Part shown: positions 1 through 12,544 of the stretch, in pieces
How positions within the stretch are numbered: the first letter of the stretch is position 1
Layout of the letters: each line of letters opens with the position of its first letter
From: Hofstenia miamia
Taxonomy: Eukaryota > Xenacoelomorpha > Acoela
Assembly: GCA_004352715.1 (NCBI GenBank)
Contig: SCFE01000016.1
Location: forward strand, 2,387,331 to 2,451,330
Direction: 5' to 3'
Length of the DNA: 64,000 bases
The notes under the pieces: model-generated
Seen by the model: the letters and a program-made list of their open reading frames with translations, nothing else
Database searches by the model: none
What the model was told of the DNA's origin: nothing
Translations under genes and position numbers: made by a program

Positions 1-294
1 NNNNNNNNNNNNNNNNNNNNNNNNNNNNNNNNNNNNNNNNNNNNNNNNNNNNNNNNNNNNNNNNNNNNNNNNNNNNNNNNNNNNNNNNNNNNNNNNNNNN
101 NNNNNNNNNNNNNNNNNNNNNNNNNNNNNNNNNNNNNNNNNNNNNNNNNNNNNNNNNNNNNNNNNNNNNNNNNNNNNNNNNNNNNNNNNNNNNNNNNNNN
201 NNNNNNNNNNNNNNNNNNNNNNNNNNNNNNNNNNNNNNNNNNNNNNNNNNNNNNNNNNNNNNNNNNNNNNNNNNNNNNNNNNNNNNNNNNNNNN
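1..294. other. assembly gap
   Basis: This is a run of Ns with no sequence content. Confidence 0.99.
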
Positions 295-410
295 AATTTT
301 TACAATTAATTTCAATTAATAATAATCATTCGACATTATTCAGCTTTAGTTGCTTTTTGGATGATGCTTTAGGTTGCTTTAGGGCTAAGTATAAGTATAG
401 GGAATAACAA

Positions 411-860
411 CTGTTAACATCAATTGGTTCATACATGCACTTATGAACAACACAATGCAAATATAATATGCTGCTGGTGAACAAGAATACATGGCAATTA
501 CATGTGATTATATTTTATTAAATGAGCTGAGATAAGAAGAACACTGAGCTAAATTTGTTTTATTGAGCTAGAAATTAATGCTAGAGACAAACAATTAGCA
601 CCTTGGCATGTAGGGATGGTTTTTCATGATTTGGCTTCAGTGTGATGCTGTGTGAATTGGTCACTATCTGGAATGCCTTCTTGAGGAATGGTTTCAGTTC
701 TTTCTATAGTGAAATTGGCAAACTACCAATGTTCATTTGTTTTGTTGGAATATGGGTCACTCTTGGTGATGGTAAATCTTTGCAACCTTCAGTCTAGACT
801 CTGTGTTACCTAGTGCTGCTTGAGCTGTTAGATGGCCCTGTGATTCTACAATAATGAAAC
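411..860 (+). repeat. interspersed repeat family R1, copy 1
   Basis: This stretch aligns by eye, with many substitutions, to 3085-3525 (same strand) and to about 38165-38600 (opposite strand). Shared landmarks in order are a TGCACTTATG block, ATGCTG(C/T)TGGT, GAGCTGAGATAA, GAGCTAGAAATTAAT, a GAGACA block, TAGCACC, TGTGAATTGGT, ACTACCAATGTT and GATTCTACA. It has no coding potential. A non-coding dispersed element such as a SINE, MITE or LTR fragment is the likely nature; ends and class are unresolved. Confidence 0.6.
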
Positions 861-3084
861 AACTGACATTCTGTTGACGTCATCATAAAGAATTACAAAT
901 TCGAAAATAAAACAAAATTAACTCTAAGTTCATGAGTGACTCTACAATAACATCAAAATGTATAAAATTTTGTAGTTATTTTCATTCAATACTGAACATG
1001 TTTAATAAAGATAAATAGTTATTAGAACAAATTTTTTGTTAATTATGTCCCTACAACAATGATTAAATGACATTATTTTGAAAAAAATATTAACTATTTT
1101 ATTGCCAATACTTATTTTAAAATGTATTTGTCACCTGAAATAGTATTGTTAGGGACTTAAATGAATATTCAATTAAGAAATCAGGAATGCTTACAAATGG
1201 GTGATTCCATACTGAATACCATTGTCACAATCACACAATGTATAAATGTGATATGTAATTGTTCATTTACAAAAGAGCCAATCTCAAGGAAATTGCTCAC
1301 AGGAGAAGTCATTCTCATTTGAAACTGCCCAATAAAAATAAAATGAAAAATAATTTTGGCAGATTCTATTGACAATTTACCCTACATTCAATGGTATTGC
1401 TTTATGAAAATAGTTAAAATCACAACTTATTAATCTAAGCTTAAGATGGAAGGAATTCACACTGCTTTGAGAAAGCTTGCAACTGATTTATACTGCATTT
1501 GAAAAAGTTTATGTGAGAGGAGTGTCACACATGGAAAGTTTAATTTATTTGCTTAAAAAATTAAATAATAACAAGGATTTCAGGATTATTATAGGTAATT
1601 CTGATCATGTAAGTATGTATGTGTCAGAAAGTGAGTGAAAATATTAAGTGGTTGAAAGTATTTAGTTTTACATAATATATTAATGATAATGTATATATAA
1701 AATGAGCATATCAATAAACTGTAAATTGTATCTATTTATTTATTATGCATTTCCTTTCACTTTTATCATAGTCATGATTATAATAAATAGTAAAGATTAA
1801 TATGTAATTGTGCATCAAAATTTATTTCATCAATAATGTTTACTGAAATTATAGGATCTGTAAGTCTCCATATTAACCTTTCTGTTGCTGGAAATTTATG
1901 TAACTTGCTTGTGATTTTATGTTTAAAACTCACACACTTGGGTATGCACAAATTCTCCATTTGTTTTTAACTTTAGCTTAGATATGATATTGCTACAATT
2001 CATACAATTGATGCATCAAGGAAGATGCATATTATTGCCCTCATACTTTAATGCAGTTGCAAGAATTCTGAAACTTGGCTTAAGGTTTTCACTAGGCTCC
2101 AGAAACCAGTGTTATTTAATCTTAACATTTATTTTCAACCAGAATTTGTTATGGCTAATCTTAAATGCTGCAATTTATTGTTCAAAAAAATTGTGTCTCA
2201 GCTTTCTTAATTTTATTGTAAATCTATATTTAGGTTCTGACAGCATTTATTAAGCTGTGTGAATTGTTTATCCAAGTAATGTAAAAGTGATGTTGCTATC
2301 AACATATGAAAGTCAATGGGAGGCAAAGAATAGATCCCAGTGCTCACTCAGTTGTTTCTTCTTATCTAAGCTTCTTGTGGCTTATTGGATTGCCTGCAAT
2401 TTTCAGCATGGTCTTTTGTTGTTCTTAAAAAAGTACAGCCTTCTTAAAATTGTGATAATATTTTTAAAAAATTCAGCTTCTATAGATGGGAAATTTGAAG
2501 CAGATCCTATTTTTTGCTTAAAGATTTTCTGAAGTTAGCATTGACTGTAATTATTTTTGTTGTTCTAAGACAGATTCTCATGTACTAGTAACTGAGCAGT
2601 AATGTAGAGCTGCTCGGGGACTTTTTCGATTTTATTCTTTAAGAATTATTCTGTACTTTTACGTCACCAGGACGTCAGCATTTATTTCGATCTCAGGTTG
2701 CTATTGTTAATTTGATGTCCCCTCGGTGGTGCTTATTATTATTGCTCAAATTGAATTTATAAGGGAAAGAATAATTGATCATGTTTAAACTGATTTTGTA
2801 AACAAAGGCAGGTAATAACTCAATTCTTGTATAAAACCTGAGAGACCTGTAGAGAATGTTTAATAGATTTTATCTACTCTCAACTGCTGTTTTTACCATT
2901 GTATTTTTTCTTTATATTATATCTTTATGAAAACTATTGCTTAAGATTGGCAACAATTCAGGAGTGCTTTCACTAGCATGGGGCGACAAGTTGCTTCTGG
3001 AGGTCTTTTGATTATCCAGTCCGAATTGTGGACCCATTAAGTTACGGATATGGTTAGATGTATGGAAATAATAAACCTCTTGTT
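861..3084. other. AT-rich non-coding stretch
   Basis: Only short ORFs (under 90 codons, many with non-ATG starts) are present, and none resembles a protein family or has splice-consistent extensions. I see no RNA gene or clear repeat here. Confidence 0.6.
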
Positions 3085-3525
3085 CATAATTCAACACGTA
3101 CATGCACTTATGCAACCTAACAATGTGAAGATACCATGCTGTTGGCTAGCACAAATATCTAGCAATTACAGATTATTTAATAGTGAGCTGAGAGATAACA
3201 ATGAAAATGAGATTCTGTATTTTTGAGATAGAAATTAAAAAGTGAGACAAATAGGGTAGCACCAGTCAATAGGTTAAGCACTTTACTTCTGGATACTTTG
3301 CTTCAGCTGGAAGCCATACAAATTGGTCATCTTGGATTTTACCTAAAGTAGTTTGCTACTCAGATGAATTACCAATGTTACATCTATAAGTTATAAGTTC
3401 TATGTTATTCTATTTCTCGGAATCGTGGCTGTACTGTAAATGCTATTTAAACCTTCTGTGGAGTCAATTAAGTTTCTAGTTAAGTTACCCTACCAGCCCA
3501 CAATTCTACAGTAAGTGGATCTATA
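3085..3525 (+). repeat. interspersed repeat family R1, copy 2
   Basis: This is a second copy of the family at 411-860, sharing the same ordered landmarks. Its 3' half (3338-3542) reappears nearly identically at 11426-11634, where it is bounded by single Ns. No coding potential. Confidence 0.6.
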
Positions 3526-4551
3526 AAACAGGGATGTAGCACTTTATCATAAATTTTTTATAAACAACTTTCTATCCCCAAGATTGTTCAGAAGATATAG
3601 TTCAATGAGAAATTAAAAAACTAACAGAGCCAACACTAGAGTCATAGGTACATGTTATTTTACATTGTTGGATCAGTGTGAGCAGTTGTCCTTCTGGCGC
3701 AAAGCATTGTGCAGTCTACCTAAATGAGAATTGTCTTTACAAATAGAATTGTTCTCTTGAACTGCAGAGCACATTATGCCATGTAGTTATTAGAGACTTA
3801 TCAACTGGTGTATATTATACATCATAAAGTAAAGTAGATATGGATGGTTGGTCTATGTTTTCAGATTACACAGTAATATCTTAATCTTGTTGGATGTTGG
3901 CATCCTAATGCAAACAGCTATTGAATTGAGTTTATGAGATTATTGAACTATCAGTGATTTGATAATCAGATTTGATATTGGTGTCACAATGAGACCATAT
4001 ATTGAGTATACAAACCTTGTCTGTTGTGCTCTTGTTACCCAGCACCATTTCAGAGCTAGAAATTGGAGTGTCTGAATATGAAATGGTAAAGGACTTCTCC
4101 TTCAGTTTGCACTGAAGCAATTTTGCACCAGTGCTAAATGAATTTTTGCTTTTCTGCACTTGCTTTCTTTTCATTGCTGCAGTGTGTTGTGTGGATGAAC
4201 ATATTATTTTTTATGGGGATTGGATTTCAGACACTTTGCCAGACTCTTCAAATTTTTCAAACTGTTTTTCCATTTCACAATCCTAAATAAAATACTATAC
4301 TATTATTCCCACTGAGTTTGATCATGCCTTCTTAGAGTGAATTTCATGCTTAGCATTCTTTTCAACTTTATTAGTTGAATAATGAATTTTTTATCTATTA
4401 CAGTCTCACCTATTTCAAGCTTTTGCAATTCATATGAACATGAGCTTTTATCTCTTTCTAGAATAAATTCATTTTCATCATTAAAAATGAGCTCATCAAT
4501 GTCTACAAAGTCTTGTTTTAGGTTTTGAAAATGTTGAATTTTATTGTTGTC
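3526..4551. other. non-coding; possible 3' part of an LTR element
   Basis: No recognisable gene. An 80-codon minus-strand ORF (3932-4174) lies downstream of the integrase fragment at 4552-5088 and could belong to the same decayed element, but it shows no diagnostic motif. Confidence 0.35.
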
Positions 4552-5088
4552 TTATAGATTGTTATTATTATCTAGAAACCTCTTAACCATGAGAGGTCCA
4601 GGCCAAACAGTTTTAGTTTTATGAACCTGTTTTGCATCAGTTGATGGAGTTGCAATGTTGGCATAGACTCTATTGTTTACCTGAATTGGTTTATGATATA
4701 TCTTACTATTGAAATTGCATTCTTGGCAAATTGTAGATTTGTTAGAATTTTTACATATAATGTTATATATATTAGTAATGTTATCAATTAACTGTTTGAT
4801 ATACTTGTTGTGTGGCTCACTCTCAAAATTTATACATAACAGAGTTAGTGTCATGTATGTCTTTCTGGCAAGCACTGAGTGAGCTGAAGAATTGTAAAGA
4901 TATTTGATTATTTTGATTAATTCTTTCCAATATTGTCCACCAAATTTAGTAGGCACAATCTGCATGAATTTAATAACCATTTGATTTAATCCCTCCACAC
5001 CACATTTACTTAGTGTATGGGATGCTGTAGTTGTATAATGTGGGGTTTCTGTAATTAACATTAGTTCTTTAAACAATTTTGATTGCAT
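4552..5088 (-). pseudogene. Gypsy-type LTR retrotransposon integrase, C-terminal half
   Basis: An open 178-codon frame resembles the distal part of a Ty3/Gypsy integrase. In order, it has a TxxASHTLSKCGVEGLNQ stretch matching the conserved TPYHPQSNGxVERFNRTL region around the catalytic Glu, a W-x-E-x-I...YLYNSSAHS block matching the YN..H.S.. region, and a terminal WPGPLMV segment typical of the integrase C-terminal domain. The expected catalytic Glu is preserved in VEGLN. No upstream DDE half, RT or LTR adjoins it, so it is a fragment. It could be related to the minus-strand Gypsy pol at 9.5-11.3 kb, but it is much less decayed and probably a separate copy. Confidence 0.65.
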
Positions 5089-5935
5089 ATTGTAAATTGC
5101 TGTTAGTGTTAATGCTATAGGTTATCAAATTTGTCTCAAGATGATGGCTGCTATGAGAAGTAGAAATAAAAACAAAGTAAAAGCCCATCAAAGGTTGCAT
5201 TGGTTGATGTTATTTTACTTGTAATCTCATCTTAAAGTTTTCCCTAATCCTATTTACTGTATTAGTGTTTAACTATACATTAGTGTACTTGCTTAGCACT
5301 CCATTTGTGATTGATCAGTAGCATAAATTAAGTTGTTTATACTTTACAACACTGTTTCTTTTAAGAAATAGATTACTTAGTTATAGCTATTCTGATAGGA
5401 GTTGCTGTTTATCTATTTTATTTAGCATGCAAATGAATAACATTTTTATATGTTTTCTTAGCCAGAGATGCAGTCTTACTTAAGAATTATTCTTAAACCC
5501 AAACAATGACTGTTTAATACATAGTCATTTAAATAGTTTCTGTAGCACTTAAACTACTTATTGAATTGAAACATTTATTAATAAGCAGTTCCTAAACTTT
5601 TAATAAAAACTAAAATTATGAAAATATTTAGGAGTAAAAATTTAATATTTAAGAAAAGGTAATGACTGAAATCATTTATTTCTTCACTTGATTTGTTTAT
5701 TACTCACAACCAGAATGTCCATTTTCTGATGATTGCATTACTTCTATTTACTAATAAAATCAGTAAATTCAATAGTTAGGAAATGGACCACAATTTGGGA
5801 AAGAAATAATTATGATGTTAAAAAACTAAAATTATGCACAATATACTAATTCTATGATGGAAAATTTTTTCAATTTTTCAAAATCACCTTAATATTTTCT
5901 GCCTGGAAAAGATCTTACTTAACAAAATTTCAATA
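5089..5935. other. AT-rich non-coding stretch
   Basis: No ORF, RNA gene or repeat structure is recognisable between the integrase fragment and the non-LTR remnant. Confidence 0.5.
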
Positions 5936-7760
5936 ATTTCTCCTCTAAATGTAACAAATCTAAACCTTTGCTAAATAATTTATGCAAAAAATTGATTATT
6001 GAAAAGAACAATGCTTTAAAGGATTTCTCATTGACAAAATCTAGTGAAAATTTCTCAGCTTATAAAAAAGCATAAAGTTTATCAAATATTGAAAATCATA
6101 AATTTTTGAATAAATATATTAAAAATGAATTCAAAATTATACCAAAACAATAGTTGGAAAGGAAGCTCATTCCTGAAATTGCTAACTCTGAAAAATCTAA
6201 ATATACAATTATTGAAGGGATTAGAGACTCTGATGGGAACTCACTCACAAATGATTTTGATACTACTAATGTACTAAACAAAACATTTGTTAACTTGGAA
6301 AAGAACCCTATATCAAATATCAATCACCAAATATTAGTAATAAAATATCCCAATTTATTTTTCATGTTTACGTACAATATTATCAAAGCAATAAATAAAC
6401 TAAAGCCCAATAAATTTATTGGTCCATCTGAAATTCATTTCTGGATATTAAAAGCAACTGCCTCTATAATTGATGAACTTTAAAATTTCTTCAATGAATC
6501 CTTGAAATTAATTGAAAAAAGCACACATTACTCTGGTTTTCAAAAAGAAAGATGTTATGTTAGCTACAAATTATAGGCTGATCTCAAATACTTCACCAAT
6601 AAGTAATATTTTCAAATGACTCTTACATAATCAAATTAGTGACCATGTTTCAAAACAACAAATAATGTTAAAAACACAATTTGCCTTCCACAACAATTTT
6701 TTGAATGATTATGCTCTTTTTTATGGTATTGAAAATTGGTGATTGCCTCTTGACTCTAACCAGTTTGTTGTAGTGGCCTGTCTTGATCTCTCAAAAGCTT
6801 TTGACTCTATTAATCACAATATCATATATATGAAACTAAAAAAGTTGGATTTTCTGAAGGTAGTTTTAAATTAATATCTAGTTATCTAACCAACAGAATT
6901 CATTCACACCAAATTAAATTATACATTCTCTAATTGGGTATCTTTAAAAAACAGAGTACCACAAGGTACCATTCTAGGACAACTACTTTTTAACATATAT
7001 GTAAACAGCTTGCAGGAACATACAAATATTCAATTCATTCAATATGCTGATGATACAAGCATTTTTAGTGGAATACTTCCCTAAATCAAGTAATAAACAA
7101 TGTTGAAAAAAAATCTGAAAAATTAAGTAAATATTTTAACGCGCTAAAATTAAACAACAACTGTGAAAAACTGCATTTCCCAATGTGAATCCTCAATGAA
7201 AATGTGCATCAAATTTTTCATTTCCTTTAATTAACACCTCAATCTCCACTAAAAAATCTTTCAAATATCTAGGCATTACTATTGACTCAAAATTAACATT
7301 TAAGCTGCAAATAAAAGAAATTCAAAGCACATGATAATTAAAACAACATTACATTTGTTTTGTGCTTTAGTCATGAGTCATCTTATTTATGCAAATAAAT
7401 TTTTTTCAAAAACAAGTGAATCATTAGTAAAAGAACTTACAATACAATTAAAATGGGCATTGAATGTTTGGCAGAAAAACTTCTCCAAAATAAGAAATTA
7501 CATTTTGTCATCAATGCTGTTTCCATTTTGATCAAGTTTCTTAAAATAGCAAATCAACTATCTCCTTTTAGTTCAATATTATTTCTAAATATTTGTCATA
7601 AGTCCAATGTAAAGGCTAATCATTATGCTAACATTAAATTTCATTAGAAAAATTAAAGTTAATATTTGCAATGGGAATCAATTGCCAAATGAAATCAAAA
7701 TATTAAAAGTACTACTAAGGTTAAAAGAAAATCAAAAGCATTATCATAAAAAAATTCATT
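5936..7760 (+). pseudogene. decayed CR1/Jockey-type non-LTR retrotransposon (RT)
   Basis: Several frames together follow a non-LTR ORF2. The first open block (6154-6483) has the pre-RT segment and the start of RT, with INKLKPNK..GPSEIH matching the NKLKPNKSPGPDGI motif. After frameshifts, a CLDLSKAFDSINHN block (about 6780) holds the first catalytic Asp, PQGTILGQLLFNIYVN (about 6958) is the RT4 region, and QYADDTSIF (about 7040) is the catalytic YADD box. A thumb-like SFKYLGITIDSKL motif follows at about 7260. Many stops and frameshifts make it inactive. No endonuclease domain is visible upstream, so it is 5'-truncated. The catalytic motifs are intact but lie in different frames. Confidence 0.75.
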
Positions 7761-9479
7761 TTGGGTAAATCATGGCTAGGATTTAAATTTTACATCAAAG
7801 AGATTACAATAATGTGCAATTAATTTTCATAGTCTAACCTGAACAGATTTTGTAGTCTTGCTATTTCTTGTAAAAATTATAGTTATTTGTTATCATTCTT
7901 GACACCATGCAGATAATAACCAGCTTTGTAATTGAAAAAATTTCTGAATAATAATATCTATATATTATCTATAAATAATATGAATTGAACACATTAGTAG
8001 TAACTTCTTTATATACAAAAAGAAATTATAGTCAAACAAATAAAGCTCATTACAATTTAAAATTAGTCTGCAATAGAAAAAACTGATCTTAAACAAAATT
8101 GCTCAAATTGTTTAAATGGTTTTTGTTGACTGATAATTAGTTGCTATAGATAGCTAGCAGCTGCTACACAGTAAATATTTTACATACACACAATTCAATA
8201 GCATGAATTCACATACTAACATCTAGCATTCACATTTATTGCTCCCTATTGGTTGAAATATGCCACAAGCACATGTGTTAGTTGTAAATTACTGTTGATT
8301 TCTTCAAGATATATGTTAAGAGAGCTACAAACTCCCAGCTGAATGAAGCCTGATTTATTAATATTTTAAGAAAATGCATGATGTGTGCAACAATAAATGC
8401 CTCACCTGCTCAGTATCAGTGAAATATGAAATTGGTAGTACTGGAAACATGTAAATATGTAAAATGCATTTAGGAACATCATCTAGCACTGTGGAAAGAA
8501 CTTCAAGATAAGGAGAAACTGAAAGAGAAAAGCTCTAAGCAATTACAAACTTCACTGCCCCAATTGATTTCAGCTAGTGGAGGCTATATGTAGACAAAGT
8601 ACCAAAAATTTTCCAGTTTGCTAGAAAGTGGTTTGCCATTTAGAATGCATTAGTTCAATTGGTGCCAACACCATTATTAAGAAATGATGCAGCCTCTTAG
8701 GTGCCAATACTGCAGCCCTCATAAAAATGAAAAAAACTTGAAATTGATTAAGTGACAAAAATTTGAAAATTAAGCATCTCATACATTTTGTTTTAAACAC
8801 TGAAAGTGTACCAAAACCACAGTTTTTTTGCAAAACCAATCTGAACTGAGCCAGATGCAATTTTATTAAAACTGCTGACCTCTAGTCTGCAACGTCAATT
8901 ATTACATTGGGGATTCAGAGAATATATTACTTATCCAGACATCTTAGTTATTTAGGCTTGCATCTATCTTAATTTGAATATCAGAATAAAAATAAGATAG
9001 TGTAAATAAAGTAGATTTTAACTTGTATATCTAAACATGAAGACACTGTTGAATAAATAAACACTTGCAAAAATTGAAAATGAGTAATTACAATAATTAG
9101 AAAAGTAATCACAAAATAATTGTTAACTTAGAAAAACTAGATAATTTCAAATAAGGAATTTCTTAAATATTTAAAAGTAAACTTTTTAAGTTCAAGTGGA
9201 AAAGGTTTAGAATTTAATTACTTAGTTAATTATAAGTAAATTAAGAGGTTTCTATTAATCAACTGTCTGGTACCTTTTCCATCTTGGTTTTTTTCAATTC
9301 TGTGGCCCACAATCTTTTGGCATTTTTCTAAGTTTACAAATCAGGTTTTTACTTTTTAGATTTCAAAGGTAACAAACATGTTTTGTAATTTGATTGGTAG
9401 TTTGCATATTAGAACTTCTGCTGGGACAGAACTAAATTAAGTTTGTCCTCAATACAACATCAAAAAGCTTAACAGATAA
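7761..9479. other. AT-rich non-coding stretch
   Basis: No gene, RNA or clear repeat was found. The short minus ORF at 8621-8860 matches nothing I recognise and is probably chance. Confidence 0.5.
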
Positions 9480-11290
9480 ATTTTATTTGTCACAATTAAT
9501 CCTAAAATTGAATGTAATTTTTACAATAAATAAATTGTAGATATTTTGAGGGTGATGCACAATACTGTGTATTAAATGTGCATTCAGTTTGGTGTATTCC
9601 CATGTGCCCCTTTTCATGGATCTTTTGAATGAAATCTCTATAAAGTATTTTGGTATCACTGTCCTTTTTACTTTTCCATCAACATATAGCAAATTATTTT
9701 CATAGATATTGAATTGGTATCATTTAAAATCTGTACTTGCATATTTGCTAATGTGACTTGTGATTATATTTTCCATAATAGATCCCTAATCATTAGATCA
9801 TTGTGTTGTTTATCTACAATTTATGCTTCAGATATTTCTTCCTTTATTGTTTGAGATAGGGTGGCTTCTCATTTTTTCTCATGTTAATGTCTGGTAATTG
9901 CATGTACTGTGAATTTGAAATAAATGCAAATTCAGATTTTTCTCATGGTGGTTTTTCTCATGTCAATAGTATTCATCATCATATCTGCATTTGCATGGAG
10001 TTTTCCTTTTCTATTTTCAGAAATTGAAACTCCACTAATGTTTAAATCTCTCATGCTATTTTGGTCAAATGATCACATGACAATTTCTTTAGAATAATAA
10101 CCCACTGCTGTCCATCTGAACTATGCATTCTTTCCCTAGTATGAAGTCTCTAAAATGCATTACACTCTTAAGCAGAGTGAGTGTTTCAAGTTTCTGAATA
10201 CTGCAATTTTCCTCTGAATTGTGAAGTTTTCTACTGAAACATTGTATAAGGCAATCCTTACCAATTTTTTCTTGTATAAGACCAGCTTCAATTATAACAG
10301 GACTTGCATCATAATCAAATATTCAGGCATATTCAATTTGGGCATCATTTTTAATTCTGATTTTATAAGCTCAGGCTCCTCCTTATGCTTCCAATTCCAT
10401 TCAAAGGGATTCTCTTTGTACATAAAATTCAAAATGGTTTTCTCAGCCATATAATTAAATAATTGACCATAGCAATTAAAGAAACCCATGATTCACAATA
10501 GTTCCTTTCTTGTCTGGGGGAATGTGATTATCATGTCTTTAGCATTTTCCTTTCAAGGTTATGTGCCCATCAGAGATGTGTCTACCCATGAAATTGCCTT
10601 GCTTTCACATTGTTTGGAATTTCTTGCTGTTAACACATAATTCTGCTGAATTTAATATTTGTAGTATTTTATCAATTTCTCTAAATTTTCAGTTATTGTT
10701 GTACTCACTGACAAGATATCATCAATGTAAACTATAACTCAATTTTTTTGGATATTTTCTCACTGCTCAATAGTTTCATCACAAAAATGGCTTGTGTGTT
10801 GCATAAACTGAAAGGCATATATAATGATTCATGCAATCCATGTGAAATTATAAATGTGGTTTTCTCTATATCTGATTTCTTCATGGGCATAAGCCAATAT
10901 ACTTTACATAACTCTAATGCTGAGAAATATGTGTTCCTACTGGCTTCATGCACCAAATCTTCTATTTGAGGCAGTGGATAAGCATAATTGTGATTGAGTT
11001 TTTTAGGTACTTAACTCATTTGTTGTTGCATCAGGTCATCACTAGTAGTTACAATTTTATGCTCCTCTCCAACAACTTTTCCTACACAGATTTCATTGAA
11101 ATTAAGCTGTTCTTATTGTTTTCCATATTTCTTGGAAGTCTTTCATACTCATCTGGCTTTAGATACTTATAAGTTTTACATTTCATTTGGTGAGATTGTC
11201 AATGTGTGCCCCTCTTTTGAATTTGTTGGAATTGGTGCAATTTTATCAATAGTTTGCGTTTCTATTGGTACCATGTAATTTATTATTCTA
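9480..11290 (-). pseudogene. decayed Ty3/Gypsy pol (RT-RNaseH, trace of integrase zinc region)
   Basis: Read from 11290 leftwards, broken frames follow Gypsy pol order. A YPLPQIEDLV segment (about 10980) matches the YPLPRIDDLL motif. TYFSALELCKVYW (about 10930) matches FSTLDLKSGYWQI, with the catalytic Asp replaced by Glu. EKTTFIISHGLHES-YMPF (about 10850) matches EKTAFVTPDGLYEFLRMPF. An LFNYMAEK...FEWNWKHKEE block (10292-10489) matches the RT-RNaseH connection. A GKLHANADM motif (about 10000) matches the NADALSR end of RNaseH. A VIPKYF segment (9483-9692) may be the integrase zinc region. Stops and frameshifts are frequent and no LTR was identified. Confidence 0.65.
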
Positions 11291-11386
11291 GGTTCTAGTG
11301 CATTTTACATTCACTATCCTGTTTATTTTGCTTAGTATCTGAATGTGTGCAATTCCATTATAAATATTGCATATAATAGATGGAAT

Positions 11387-11388
<2 letters not shown>

Positions 11389-11421
<33 letters not shown>
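11389..11421. repeat. (AT)n microsatellite
   Basis: An uninterrupted AT dinucleotide run ends just before a single N at 11425, so it marks an assembly join. Confidence 0.9.
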
Positions 11422-11422
<1 letters not shown>

Positions 11423-11425
11423 TCN

Positions 11426-11634
11426 GATTCTACCTAAAGTAGTTGGTTACTTGGATGAATTACCAATGTTACATCTATAAGTTATAAGTTCTATGTTATT
11501 CTATTTCTCGGAATCGTGGCTGTACTGTAAATGCTATTTAAACCTTCTGTGGAGTCAATTAAGTTTCTAGTTAAGTTACCCTACCAGCCCACAATTCTAC
11601 AGTAAGTGGATCTATAAAACAGGGATGTAGCACT
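11426..11634 (+). repeat. R1-family segment bounded by single Ns
   Basis: This is nearly identical to 3338-3542 and starts and ends exactly at single N characters (11425, 11635). Such exact bounding suggests gap filling with a repeat copy rather than a true insertion. Confidence 0.75.
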
Positions 11635-11635
11635 N

Positions 11636-12419
11636 AGTTTGATAATTTTTTACACATACCTTCTTAATAGTTTCAAATTACCACTATATTATCTAGAAAT
11701 AAACATTAGTTGATTTATAAACAATAACCTGTGCTGACTTGCTATTTGAACTTGTCCATACAAGTTGTGTATTTTCTTTGCTGTGACTTGTAAGTACATG
11801 TTCTTAAGGAAGATGTACTTTCTTGGAACAATAATGCTGCTTTTCTGGGAGCTAAAAGAAAAATAAGTTATTAGAACATTGTAAATGATGCAGCTGAAAT
11901 GGCTGTAAATTAATGCAAGATTTGAATGGGCTTATCACAGCTGAAGAGCAACAAAAACAGTTCTTGCTGTGCTGTCTTCAGGAACATAGAAAATTGTATC
12001 AAGACTGTGAAAAAACTACTCTAAAAGGAAGTTACCCCTAATGATTTTTATTAATTATGTTTGCTCTTGTTGAGAATGGTCAGGTCTTGAGCATGCTCTC
12101 AGATTTGATGCGCAATGATTTGTTTGGCAGTGATACATCCCTGGACGTTGCAATTCACTTTATTGAAAACAAAAAGAAAATGCCACTCCATCAGATGTTT
12201 GCAAAGCTAAACAAAGACATGGAATTCATCTCTCTTGCTCTGGTGTATCCTGCATGACCCACATACTTCAAAGTTCTCTTTCTACTCGGCTATATGTACA
12301 CCAATCGTTCCGTAAGGCAACCATAACATATTCTCAAGCTGTCTCTGCCCCAACACGTCGCCCTCCTCTGTTACCTACACCTGCTCTTCACTCAGCATCT
12401 CAACCACAAACTTTTTAAT
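11636..12419. other. non-coding flank with short ORFs
   Basis: This lies upstream of the 2A retrotransposon. A 66-codon plus ORF (12057-12257) and a following open stretch to about 12418 look somewhat coding, but they are absent from the second copy of the element at 48.5-50.1 kb, so they are probably flanking sequence. I do not recognise a product. Confidence 0.35.
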
Positions 12420-12544
12420 GTTCAGGTACTTTTGCTATTATTTTATATTTTTTCAAATTATTGTCAATTTACTTAAAGGGCAACTCGATATATCATTCCA
12501 CGAATCCCTAAAATCCTTGAAATACCAAAATTCTAGAATTACTA

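Noticed and set aside
8621-8860. Minus ORF as part of a Gypsy integrase core
   Set aside because: Its position would fit downstream of the 9.5-kb fragment, but no DDE-region residues can be aligned.
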